From the NCBI GenBank assembly GCA_021399435.1, contig JAJTUP010000005.1:124001-188000 (forward strand): 64,000 nt of DNA, read 5' to 3'. Below are positions 53,930-64,000 of the stretch, piece by piece (the first letter of the stretch is position 1; every line of letters begins with the position of its first letter). Made by a program: the position numbers and the translations under genes. Source of the DNA: Diaporthe sp. PMI_573. Its lineage: Eukaryota > Ascomycota > Sordariomycetes > Diaporthales > Diaporthaceae. The notes beneath the pieces were generated by a model. It was not told where the DNA came from and did not search any database. It saw only the letters and a program-made list of their open reading frames with translations.

Positions 53930-54567
53930 CACTCGCAAGTATCCACAAGCAAAGACTCTGGTGATCTGGATCCTACGCATCGTCTTCATTTGCAGCTTCC
54001 AGAGCATCGGAAGGGGCAACACAAGTATTATGACGTCGATGATGAGATTCGGCAAGCCATTGCCCAGCCAAAGCTGTGTGAAATTGAGACATGTTCCCGG
54101 AAATGTGGAATCTCATACCTTCTGGATGGGACTGCATATGAAATTGACGCTCGGTAGCGTTCCAAGGAACCACGCGACGTTCATGGCGTGTACCGACAAG
54201 ACAGCGTACTTGAACTTGGAATTGCTCATGGTAAAGACGCGGGTGTAGAATAATAAGGCTGAGGCTTTGCTGACGGCCAATTCCAAGGTGAAGACGTAAC
54301 AAACGACCCAGAGAATCTTCAGAAATCTTTTAATGTTGTCTAGCGGTATTACTAGGACGTGGAGCCCCAGACCAAGATCGACCAGCTTGAGGGCGAGTCC
54401 ACATACAACGATGTTGATCGCCTGTGAATATGTCAGTTCAGACTTTTTTAAATGGCGTTTTACCTATTGGGGACATTCAGTTGAAGCAGATGGAGACATA
54501 CAGCGGCTACAAAGGCTGTCCAGTCGTCCCACCAAAACTTTGTTGGGTTTCTGGTCATGGGGGTCAT
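53930..54567 (-). pseudogene. Rhodopsin-domain (PTH11-like) pseudogene truncated by the foldback element
   Basis: On the minus strand three blocks in order match the fungal rhodopsin domain: FWWDDWTAFVAAVC (54464-54567), a stretch with LVDLGLGLHV and ELAVSKASALLFYTRVF (54119-54421), and LWLGNGLPNLIIDVIILVLP then PMLWKLQMKTMRRIQITRVF (to about 53930). GT-AG sites separate them, but the first two do not join in phase. The sequence stops matching a few residues before the inverted repeat at 53922, and the last third (TM6-TM7 and tail) is not found on the other side of the element. Confidence 0.7.
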
Positions 54568-55409
54568 AGGCAACAAAACTCGAGACCACGCTCATATGAG
54601 TACAACCACGGTTGGCAATATCATCATGGTGATTAGCAGGTCTCGACTCGGTGAGGTCCACCTTCCAAAGTGCTGACATTTTGTGGGACTGGGTGTTGGA
54701 CGAGGAAGTGTCTGACGCTGAGTTTCTCATCAAGCTCTGAGGCAAGTTTGGCTTCATCAAAAACATGTTGAAAGGCGCGTTGTCCGGGAAATATTGGGGG
54801 CAAAGTTATGAATCTGGAGATCTAGCCGTCACGAGCTACTGTCACTTGCACGGCAACTCCCGCCCGCACCCGTCCGTGACTAGCTGTCTCTTAAATTACT
54901 TACGCTTCCGGCGATGTACGGCTTATCACAGAACTGATAGTCGTTTCCGCGTAATAAAGAAAAGACGTTTCTTTTTTATATAGAAACAGATACTACTGGA
55001 AGATGGGAAATCTGCATATGAATGGAGTAGGAAAGTCTCGGTTTTAACGTGACCACCTTCGAAGCCTAAATCCAGAACACACATTTGTAAACACACCTAG
55101 CCATTTGCTGTAAGCTGAGTACCCCTGTGGTAATGGGATATTCTGAAACTGAGTTAGTCAACGTACGATGGATCTAGGACAACTGAGTTAAAAATTAATT
55201 ATAAGTTCAAGCGGCGCAGCCTTTTTAAAGAAGGAACCATTTACGTAACGACGACCTATTGATAAAGCTGTCGTGTTGCTTTGAAGTGCTCACACATATT
55301 TTGTCTTCATACGACTCAGATGTGATTTCGGATATATAAATATCACACAAAGCTGGACACCGAAATTTCATTGAATAAACACCCCGCAGCTGACTTGGAG
55401 TATCTTTCT
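54568..55409. other. No gene seen
   Basis: 5' side of the pseudogene and 3' flank of the next minus-strand gene. AT-leaning, frames under 75 codons. Confidence 0.4.
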
Positions 55410-56429
55410 CTACATATCTTCAAGCTTCTCGTACTTGTTGTCCTTCCGAATCCAGCGCCATATGCGTGCCTTTTCCACGCCACCCTCGGTGACTTGCTGC
55501 AGCGGCTGCGCCAACTCAGCAAGGCCGCCATCGGCAACCGCTTGCTCGAGGAAAAGCAGCTTGGTCCTTGCATCTCCGTCAAACTCATGCCAGACATGCT
55601 GCATCTGGTGCAGACCGCTGTCGCCATTAAACTGAAGATTCGTCTTGCCGCTCATGAACTCCGCAGCCTTGTCCGAAATGCCCTGTGTGGCCTTATGAAA
55701 GGCTTCGTCACGCGCCGCGGCGTGTGGATGCGTGTTGGTGAACTGCTGGTGGATCGTGGCATGATTGGCGGCGGCATTGGTCGCATTGGAAGGGTCAATT
55801 GCTCCCCCGGCCGCGTGTGTGGCGACGTGCGAGACCACGTGAGCGGCGCCGTGCGATGCTGCTTGGCCTGCTTGCGCTGTTGCGGTACTTGTAACGTCCG
55901 CTGCGGCATTTGTTACGCTGTCGACAGCTGCGCTTCCTAGTTCCGTGAAGTTCTGTGCCAATGTGTCGAAGCCGACAATGCCCATCGTGGCAGCGGTCAA
56001 GGCCCCGCGTACAGTGACGCCTATGGCAATGTCGCCGACTTTCTTCAGGGTCCGGTCTTTTTCATGTAACATCTCCGCAAAGTTGGCGTCGCTCCTCGCT
56101 CGCTGGTGGACTTGTTTCCGAACTCGGTGACGGTTGATACACGCGATGGTCATCTGCGTCAGGCTAATGGCGACGCCGACAGCAGCCACCGGGCAGGCCA
56201 CGGAGATAACGATGTTCCCAGTCACCCCAGTAACCGACGATGCCACTGAAGTACGAGTTAAGTGCTGTTTGCGGATGAGCTCATCGTCGGACAGCTTCTG
56301 GATCTTTCCGCTCTTCAAACTAGCGTCGGTTTTGAAGTTGAGGACCTCGACAAGTTTGGTGGCACGTTTGAGGCAACGGCGGCGGCGACTTATGTCGCTC
56401 TTGGGATGTTTTAGACGTAGCCAGCCCAT
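55410..56429 (-). CDS. Hypothetical protein with membrane-active-like hydrophobic segments
   Basis: Intronless, 339 aa from the ATG at 56429. Residues 1-55 are basic (RRRRCLKR). Residues about 61-97 form one long small-residue hydrophobic hairpin (NIVISVACPVAAVGVAISL) and 138-155 a second (GALTAATMGIVGFDTL). Residues 160-225 are extremely Ala/Thr/His/Asn-rich (AAADVTSTATAQAGQAA), then a mixed helical part to the end. No family recognised. Gly/Ala-rich hydrophobic hairpins followed by soluble helices can insert in membranes, but a function should not be assigned. No frameshift; codon use normal. Confidence 0.55.
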   Translation of the reverse strand: MGWLRLKHPKSDISRRRRCLKRATKLVEVLNFKTDASLKSGKIQKLSDDELIRKQHLTRTSVASSVTGVTGNIVISVACPVAAVGVAISLTQMTIACINRHRVRKQVHQRARSDANFAEMLHEKDRTLKKVGDIAIGVTVRGALTAATMGIVGFDTLAQNFTELGSAAVDSVTNAAADVTSTATAQAGQAASHGAAHVVSHVATHAAGGAIDPSNATNAAANHATIHQQFTNTHPHAAARDEAFHKATQGISDKAAEFMSGKTNLQFNGDSGLHQMQHVWHEFDGDARTKLLFLEQAVADGGLAELAQPLQQVTEGGVEKARIWRWIRKDNKYEKLEDM

Positions 56430-57227
56430 GATCTCGCACGTTTTATATGCAGAAAGCGATATCGCTCCGGAGTGGGATTTGAAGTAAGTGGAGTCCGTCG
56501 ATGGCCCTTAGGTGCGGTGTTGCCAGCCATACACATATGTAGACATGTATGATAAACCAAAGCATTTTCCATGGGGACTTCTTGCAGCTGTATATGTATT
56601 AACCATTGCCAAGGCAAGGAAAGCAGGCAAAAGGGATGTGGAAAAAGGCTAGACTTGACAGCCTTGAAGTTGACATTGTGGCTGCATATTAGGGCGTCCA
56701 AGTTACGTGGCATTCATCTTCAGCAGGTTTCAAGTTAACCCAGCTATTGTGGCTTGGATCGGGTGCAGACCGCGTTCGCTTAGTTCCGCCCCCAAACGAA
56801 AAGAAAATGCTTGCGAAAAAGCAAAACAAGAAGAAAAGTCTTCTCCTGCAGAACATCCCCTGCACAGCCGTGAACTAATTACTGAAGTACTGTGGTGGCG
56901 CGTACCTAATTACGCGGTACTGCACTAACCACGACGGTGACACAGCATCACTGGCTGGTTTCAGTATCTCGTGTCGGCAGCTTGATTCATTTATCGGCCT
57001 GCTGAGCCCCATTCTCAAAGGTTTCCAAGAATGGGTGTTCATCTGTAGTTCCCGCTTGAGTTCATCCAGAATCACCGTGACAGATTCCGTCTCCATTCAG
57101 GAGACTGTTATCAAGTCACATCGCATTAGTGTTCATCGAGTCCTCAGGCAGTGTATTCCCATGTTAAAATGTATAGGAATCGACTGAGCAATTTCCAAGT
57201 TCGATACTCCTTTCTAGGCCGTTGTAA
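56430..57227. other. Intergenic, no gene seen
   Basis: Upstream of the hypothetical protein gene and downstream of the SDR pseudogene. Frames under 100 codons, no motifs. Confidence 0.45.
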
Positions 57228-58245
57228 TCAGACTAAGCGTACGGTGGTTGTCACACCGGCATCAATCAGGAGTCCTATGCCATTAATGTAACTTGCAGCG
57301 GGGCTGCACAGATACGCAATGGTATCGGCAACCTCCTCGCACTCAGCCACACGCTTGATCGGCACGACGGCCGAGATCATGGCCTACACCTCGGGGTTCT
57401 TGTTGAGTTCCACGTCCAGCAACGGTGTACGGACCCACGTTGGGCACACCGCATTGACACGGATTCCTTGATGGCTGTGATCCATGTCTTCAGGACTGTC
57501 AGTGATGGCACTCCAAAAGGGGGTTCGAGGGCGGCTGTGGGCACTGATGTATCCTGCCTGCCATCTTGGTGGTCGCCATGAACGCGTGCTTCCAGATGGT
57601 GTAAGACCCCTTGTTGGGCAGGCCGACGTACGAGTTGGCCGAGCCAATGTTGACGATAACGCCGCGGCCAATATCGCGTGTGCCGTTGCGGCGCGTCCAG
57701 GTCTTGGGCTCCTGCTCGAGCATGGCGGCGACCTGCGCACGCTCGCAGAGGAGGCTACCGCGGGCGTTGATATTCATTATGCGGTCAAAGTTATCGATGT
57801 CAGTTTCAGCAATAGGAGCATGCACACCGTTGTCGACCTATGCTGGGGGTTAGTCGCTACCAGGCCTCGCTTGGGAAGTGGCCAAGAATTACTCCGGCGG
57901 CGTTGACGGCGTAGTTGAGCCGGCCAAACTCCTTGCACACAAAGTCGACCATAGCCTGTACGCAATTGTCGTCTTGGACGTTCATTTCGAATATCGTTGT
58001 CTGGTATTCCTGGTTGTGGGCATATTTCTTGCTCTTTTTTTTGATGAGGGACCGTCTCAGTGTTCATATCGGCGAACACAACCACCTTGGCGCCAGCCTC
58101 TGCTAGGGAAAACGCGGCCTCCCTGCTGATGCCACTGTCCGACTGCAAAGTAATGGTGTGTCAGCAAATGCTCAATGGTCCTCGACAGTTTGTCACTCAC
58201 CCCGACAACTAGAGCGACGCCATCAAGTTGAGTACTGCTGATCAT
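57228..58245 (-). pseudogene. Classical SDR, disrupted
   Basis: Minus-strand exons read as a classical short-chain dehydrogenase: start with LDGVALVVG, a GTGAGT intron, then SGISREAAFSLAEAGAKVVV, NYAVNAAG, VIVNIGSANSYVGLP with the catalytic Ser, YTIWK (Tyr/Lys), GIRVNAVCPTWVRTPLL and a final INGIGLLIDAG. Two faults: the frame shifts at an A8 tract (minus strand; 58035-58042) after ADMNTET, and TAG at 57384-57386 stands in a conserved region about 50 codons before the natural end; TAG is one C-to-T from CAG. A 43-nt segment with a poor GTCCCT donor could bypass the first fault, and a GTGCCC-CAG segment near 57500-57560 may be a real intron, but nothing bypasses the TAG. Confidence 0.65.
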
Positions 58246-59213
58246 TGCGTTGTCGCTATTGCGAGCTGAGTCTAGCGAGATGGGTGGTGAGGTAGGTGTA
58301 GATGGGTTGAGGCTGTGGATTGGAGGATGAGCTCAGGACCAGCGACAACCTTGGAAGGAAGACATGGCTGCGGAATCCATACATTATGTACCCAGTATTC
58401 CCAATCCCACTTAGATCCTCCCAACTAGTGCTCATATGGTGGTTGAGCGTCAAAGGTTGTAGCTAAGGAACCAACAGCCCCAATGTAACCCCATGAAGTG
58501 ACCCAGTTCCGTAGCACCATTGCCAAAGCCAAGACCAAAGGTGCAGTTGGTTGTCTTTCTGCCTTGCGACCCGACCGATGCGAGCTTCGCGTTGTACCGT
58601 TACATTGCGCATCACCAACTGAGCCAACATGCATCGGATCGTCATTGTCGATCGGACCAGATCTTCTTTGCCTTGCCCCTGATCCCTGAAGGCGTGCACA
58701 TAGGAAAGGTCACAGAGTAAAAGCTCACCAATTTTTCCAGGCTGACTAAGACGAAATTCATATGGATACAATTCTTCGCATTCAGGAGTGTGGTGCTTTG
58801 CCAGCGATGTTTCGAGTTCGAGCGAAAAGTCGGGCGGGAACTGGCATTCGCATGCAAGCAGTTTGATCTCCTACTGCATCGTGTACAATCGTCTGGTATC
58901 CTTGGAACGCAGAAACCTTTGCAAACATTAATACTTTATTGATATATCGTACATACAGGAAGGGTATCCCAATAGCTGGGATTGCGTCAGGAATCTCCTT
59001 CCTGTCCTTCGTGCACCTGATGGCGAGGAACTAGTATTCCTTCGAACACAACGGTGCTCCGATCATAGCCGGAACAGTGTCATCAAGCTGTCGTAGTCAC
59101 CAGCCGGCACGTCTTCAGCACGCACCGACCCAGTTCGGACCCCTTCGACGAGTACACGCCAGTCTCGGCATCAGTCTCCTGGATCTCGCTCCGTTTTCCC
59201 GCATCCAAAAGGC
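58246..59213. other. Intergenic, no gene seen
   Basis: Promoter side of the SDR relic and 3' side of the receptor gene. Frames under 105 codons with no motif. Confidence 0.45.
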
Positions 59214-60681
59214 TCAGAAGTAGCTCTTGGCCTGATACTGCGGCTGCATGTCGCTATTTGGAGTGACACTGGCGCGAAGCTCGTGGTCCACGTGGTGGTC
59301 GACGGTGATGACGATGTGTTCGCGTTCGCTATCAGACCGCTCCCGGATCTTCTGGGGCTTTCCCATGTCCCTCAACTCGGTGGAGTGTGTGTTTTGTGTC
59401 GACTTCTGCTGCATCGATCCCTTTATTGACTTGAACAGGGTCCGCAGCATGGGCAGGGAGCCGGCGATGAGGGCCAGGTCGCATTCGCAGATTGTCCAGA
59501 GGATGATGTCGCCGATGCCCTCTGCATAAGTGATTTGGTGGTCAGCAACTCATATGAAGGCGACGTCTTCGTTGACTGTTCGAGTTCTTCGCAGAGCCGA
59601 GGATGGAGGACATACCCAAATAGTTCGAAGTAGCAAAATATGCCTGCGCAAAGGGAAGACGCGCGATAGTGGCGATGGATGCCAAGACACCAAGGGACAG
59701 GATGCTGATGATGGCGGTCTTCTTTTGCTTGGTCATCTGAACACCCTTAAGCATGAGGAAGGGCAGCAAGGAGGTGAGGACATCGGTGACAAGGTTGAAG
59801 GCCGAGATGATAAACGTGATGCTGACTGTGATGGTGCTAGAGAGACATGTCCCTTTGACCTCACCCCACGTGGCTGCTATAGGCTGGCATTGCAAGAGGA
59901 CGTAAAAGTCGACGAAGATGGTGGACACGACCGAGATGATGATGAGGACCCAGAGTGTGGTGCGATGCCATTTGACCACGGCGATTCGGAGCAGGGTCAG
60001 GCAGATGCTGACTTTGATGAAGACGAAACCGCTGAGGAAAAAGACCTGCCACAAGAAGACACTCTTCCAAAACACCAATGTTAGTATCACGAGACATTAA
60101 GCGAGGCAAAAACATTTGGAGCGTCAACGGAATGGAGCGGTACCTTGATTCCCTCCATATAAATCGGTCCAGTTGGACCGCCTGGGATCAGCGCATCCGG
60201 ACTTCCGAGTCCTGTGTGAGTACCTGTAGCATTTTTAGTATTTCCCACTCATTCAGTACACTGTCCCACAAGGTGGGAGTCTGATTCTGGGGCAACCTCT
60301 TTCTTGCTTTGCACGGGGAATGGCAATACAAAAGCAATGGATAACAACCTCGAGATAAGAATGAACTGATATGAAAGTACTTACCATAGATGATCACAGA
60401 GTTGTGGACCATGTTAATCAACTGTACGCGTCAGCCTCAGCGGGTACGTCGTAGCAGTGCGGCGTAGCAGTGGAACAGATGTGGATGAAGACTGCATGAG
60501 AGAGACTTACCCATCCAGTGCACATCAGCCAGTCTTCCAAGCTGAACTGGTTCAAACTGAGTCGCGCGTAGACTCGAAGACCCAGAACGATCGTAGATAG
60601 AATAGAAAAAGCCAGCGCAACGCCATAGATGTTGGCCGCAAGCCCAGTGGGCGTGATGGGATGCCAGCCCGCTGGTGCCAT
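59214..60681 (-). CDS. Rhodopsin-domain (PTH11-like) integral membrane protein
   Basis: Five exons (60511-60681, 60385-60421, 60144-60223, 59616-60063, 59214-59521) with consistent phases give 347 aa. Seven spans are visible. Family marks: RVYARLSLNQFSLEDW in TM1-2, GTHTGLGSP in the first outer loop, LSGFVFIKVSICLTLLRI in TM3, LQCQPIAATWGEVKGTC in the second outer loop (two Cys for a disulphide), ISAFNLVTDVLTSLLPFLML in TM5, ATIARLP in TM6, and ILWTICECDLALIAGSLPMLR in TM7. The 90-residue tail is charged and His/Asp-rich. Putative surface receptor without CFEM. Divergent from the SDR at 61.9 kb, with 1.2 kb between. Confidence 0.85.
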
Positions 60682-61914
60682 CTTAGGTTTCGGTTATGGC
60701 CTCTCAAGGTACCGTCAATAAAGGAGTGAAGGGGGGAGAGAAATCATCCGGTCTGGGGGATCCGGACCTTCGGGTTCGAGCGAGTCGACCGGGTGATATT
60801 TAAGACTGCCCTGAGCACCCCTCCACGTGGCTCTGGCACGAACTACAAACCCTTCTGAGCCCAATGAGGACACCTAAATTTCGGAATCGCTCTCCAATAC
60901 GGGGGTTTTCGACAAGGAGGGAGTGCTTCATGTCAGGGGTACAGAACAAGTACAGGACCCAAGGATCCTGAAGGGGAACCCGTGGATACGAATCCATGAT
61001 TGGTCTATCCTAATCACAGTAACTCGCGAAGCTTTCCTGCTCTCGGAGTCGCCTCATGGCCTCTGGAACTGGTTCCTGGTGCGAGTGCAAGACGCGGCCT
61101 GGCCAAAATGTGACCTGTCGACAAGCGAATGCAGGACTGCGGCGCGGGATGCGCAGTTGGTTGTAGCCGACCAAAGTAATGTGGCGACCTGACTCGCCTG
61201 TCCAACCAACACGCCCCTGCATGTCCAAATTGAGCATGACCCTCGCTATTAAGTGGACTCATCTGCCCATGTTATGTTGGCTGGAAAAGAAACGATTCTG
61301 AGTCGTCAGCTGACCACAACGGATGCCGCCGTTCTTCCAAGACATCGCCGAGAGCCTAGTGGGATCTTATCTGCAGGTAAAGATCTGTGGTGTCCTTGCG
61401 GGCTCTTGTAAGTGCCGAAGACTTGGGATAAACCTTAACTAGACACTTGGCTTTGTATGGGGGCCCGGGGCGGATCGCCCTGACTGTCATGAGGAGGTGT
61501 CCCCAGATACACGTGTATTGACTTTTGGTTATCCAATCCGCTTGTCCACTTATGTGGGACTCTGTCGGTCCGGAAAACTGAATGTATCATCCCAAGTGGA
61601 TTATTGCGTGGATTCTCAGGACTTCGAAGACCACCACATGCGATTTGAAACGTATGCCTCAGGGGCCAAAGACACACTATTTTTCCAATTCAAAAGGCAG
61701 TCTTCCTTGGCACCCGACTACTTGAGTCTCGCTTGAACCATTTGCCGGTGCTGACTCTGTTCCTGCTGTCTGTGCTGACTTTCTCATCTCACTACTATTA
61801 CTTACTTTGGTATTGTCGCTGTCAGTGCTGACTCTATTCGGGCTGTCCCATCCGCTGTCCTGGTTTAAATTGCCCTCGGAGTCTTTTCTTGGATCCGCAA
61901 CAATTCATCACACA
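60682..61914. other. Divergent promoter region, no gene seen
   Basis: 1.2 kb between the receptor (minus) and SDR (plus) start codons. Frames up to 92 codons without motifs. Confidence 0.45.
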
Positions 61915-63099
61915 ATGTCGTACGAAGTCAAGGGAAAGTTCGCCCTGGTCACAGGCGCTGGCAGTGGTACGGATCCCTCACTCCTTTTTGCCCCATTCAT
62001 CATTACGCGTATCCAAGGAAGTTGGATGCTCCTTACACATTTTGGTACTAGTATATGCAGTATCCTGATTCTGACACCTGCATGAACGCAGGGATCAATC
62101 TGGCATTCGCCGAGCAGCTTCTCAATGCCGGCTGCTCCGTTGTCTTCGCGGATGTAGCACTCCGCGACGAAGCTAAGGCAGTGATCGCCAAGTTCCCTCA
62201 CCCGGCTCCGGTATCTGCCGTCTACCACCAGTGCGACCAGTCTGACTGGAAGTCTATCTCCGAGACTTGGGAGTTCACCCTGAAGACCTTCGGCCGCATT
62301 GACCTGGTCTGCCCTGGCGCTGGTATTTGGTAAGCATATAGAGCATTGGTCCTTTTGAGTATACTTCAAATCTTGCTTCTTCCAACCATTGATCGTAGCG
62401 ATGACGGTGGTCCACAAAGACAACAAGCATGAAAATGAATTTTTACTGACCACGACCATCAACAGGGAGCCCCCACACTCCACCTTCTGGCACCCCCCAG
62501 GCATCTCCCCTCTGGCCAAGGACGACCCCAATGACGCCCAAGGTGTCTACAAAATCTTCGCCGTGAACCAGATGGGTCCCATCCGGTTCGCCCAGATCGC
62601 CCTGGACTACTGGCTGTCCAACAAGATCGCCGGCAGCCTGCTGTTCGTGTCCTCGATGAGCGCGTACCTGCCCACCATCGGCACACCGCTGTACAACGCG
62701 TCCAAGGGTGCATTGACCTCATTCACGCTGTCGCTGGCGCAGATGAAGGCCCGCCTGGGAATCCGCGTCGCTTGCATGTGCCCGGCCACTACCTTCACCC
62801 CCGCCGTCGAGGCCGAGTACTGCGTCGGTAAGGTCCGCAAGCAGGACATGAACATGACTGCCGAGGAGTGCGCCCAGATCATGCTGCGCCTCGTCACCGA
62901 GGAGCAGTACGGCAACGGCGACGTCGTCGAGGGCATGCAGTTTGCCGCCCACGGCGAGCCTTCGGACGTGCGCGTGCGCACCATCCCGTACCAGGCCCTG
63001 CTGCCCCCTATTAACATGGAGGGTGATTTCAGTGGCAAGAACATCTTGTTGGAGGAGGAGAAGTTGTGGGAGAAGCTCAAGGTCAACGGCCTGAGGTAG
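61915..63099 (+). CDS. Classical SDR (15-hydroxyprostaglandin dehydrogenase-like)
   Basis: Exons 61915-61966, 62092-62329 and 62466-63099 with introns of 125 and 136 nt give 307 aa. The TGxxxGxG loop (TGAGSGIN) is split by the first intron. NAG is changed to PGAG, Ser is in FVSSMSAY (about 160), and YNASK (about 173-177) gives the catalytic Tyr/Lys. The cofactor acidic residue follows the second strand (VVFADVAL), which favours NAD(H). A C-terminal extension (EGMQFAAHGEPSDVRVR) is longer than in minimal SDRs and fits the fungal 15-PGDH-like group. Introns are about twice the usual length here but have normal borders. Exon 3 is GC-rich and well conserved in codon bias. Confidence 0.85.
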
Positions 63100-64000
63100 T
63101 GGACATAGTCCTCTAAAGGCCGCATAGCCCTGGAAGTAACACAGCATATCAAGGTAGCGCTGATCTACATAAGAAAGTCATGATACCAAGTCTCGTCTGC
63201 GAAAGGATGTCTGTCCACAAGGATTCGAAACCGGTATTCGTTCTCAGTTGATGGCCTCCGGACCACGCCATGCCAGTTTGTGATCCAAGAGGTCCGAAGT
63301 GCTCAAGCAAAAAATGTCATTCGTGAACTTGTATATTTATTTGTTCTCAAATACCTTCGTTTGCGTTCAGTTGAATATGTTGGAAGAGTAACGTAGCATC
63401 ATGGTGACCCATGCTGCCCAAAGGATTCGCTTCTTAGAAATCATACACCGAGTAGCCTTGTTTGCCAAACCGCGGGAGCTTGCTGATGGATAATTGCACA
63501 GTTGCTGTGGCCAATTGTAAAATCCTGGAAGTAGTGAAGATGTAGAAGTAAGTTGTGATCCCGTCCGGATTCAATTGGTCACACAACCGCGGGGACATCG
63601 GTTGCATGACATGTCAGGCGCATGCAGGACGAGGCCCACCCCAGGCAAATCCATGAATTTTGTACGTACCGGAGAAGACTATCGCCTTCTCCCATCTCTT
63701 CTTTTCTCAATCCTGGTCTTTGTGCCATAGAATTAACGGATCAGCCCCGTTTTGTTTTATAAAAAAAGGGGGGGGGGGGAAGAGACTCTCCTGCACCACA
63801 CAAAACGAGATCCCGTCAGCGGGGGACGACGAGAATAAGCAGCGTTTGAACGGGATTCACGACGCTGAAAAAGCAATTTAGATTCACACTTGCACATGTG
63901 GGAGACTCTCTACTGTGTAGCCCTCCAAGATCCTCGTGAGCAAGGCAGGGAGCGGGGAAATCTGCAGGTGTCCCGTTGTGTCCAGATGCAGGGACTTCTG
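63100..64000. other. 3' flank to window end, no gene seen
   Basis: Short frames only. An A7-G10 type run lies near 63764-63780. Confidence 0.45.

Noticed and set aside
1..64000. CRISPR arrays or bacterial operon signals
   Set aside because: Introns and gene families show a eukaryotic genome; tandem repeats have no spacer structure.

Overview
The window is nuclear DNA of a filamentous ascomycete (Pezizomycotina). The evidence is genes split by short GT-AG introns (mostly 45-70 nt, CTAAC/CTGAC branch sites), a HET-domain gene, three rhodopsin-domain (PTH11-like) loci, an A-T-R NRPS-like synthetase, fungal carbohydrate-active enzymes, a tRNA-Ile with a nuclear-type intron, and AT-rich repeat relics with C-to-T/G-to-A changes of the kind made by repeat-induced point mutation (RIP). 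Exon coordinates were worked out by eye from splice signals and reading frame.

Left part (0.5-31.3 kb) is mostly intact. It holds an FAD oxidoreductase, a small secreted Cys-rich protein, a head-to-head pair of secreted plant-cell-wall enzymes (GH43 exo-1,3-galactanase and GH28), an aldo/keto reductase with a possible second, mitochondrial start, an HNH protein, a 7-TM-like membrane protein, an SDR lacking its catalytic Tyr, a rhodopsin-domain receptor, a small Cys-rich protein, a broken HET gene, and a run of three minus-strand genes: NRPS-like A-T-R reductase, NmrA-like reductase and chromate transporter.

Middle part (31.3-46.3 kb) is accessory. It begins with an AT-rich transposon relic and is bounded by two inverted copies of one dispersed repeat (about 32.66-33.18 and 45.77-46.27 kb); the left copy is heavily RIP-like relative to the right. 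Each copy lies within about 0.3-0.6 kb of a tRNA or tRNA-like sequence. Between them are mini- and microsatellites, two small ORFs, a decayed spliced gene (38.2-39.5 kb) and a curious minus-strand spliced locus whose exons are almost entirely triplet repeats (about 41.9-43.2 kb).

Right part (46.3-64 kb) mixes intact genes with relics. Intact genes are a GT32-type glycosyltransferase, two multi-pass or membrane-associated proteins, a rhodopsin-domain receptor and an SDR. Relics are a STAND/NLR N-terminal fragment next to a third repeat end, a PTH11-like pseudogene cut by a 481-bp foldback element with 56-bp terminal inverted repeats, and an SDR pseudogene. The overall picture is a fast-evolving accessory or cluster-type region containing self-recognition genes (HET, NLR), receptors and tailoring enzymes eroded by transposons and RIP.
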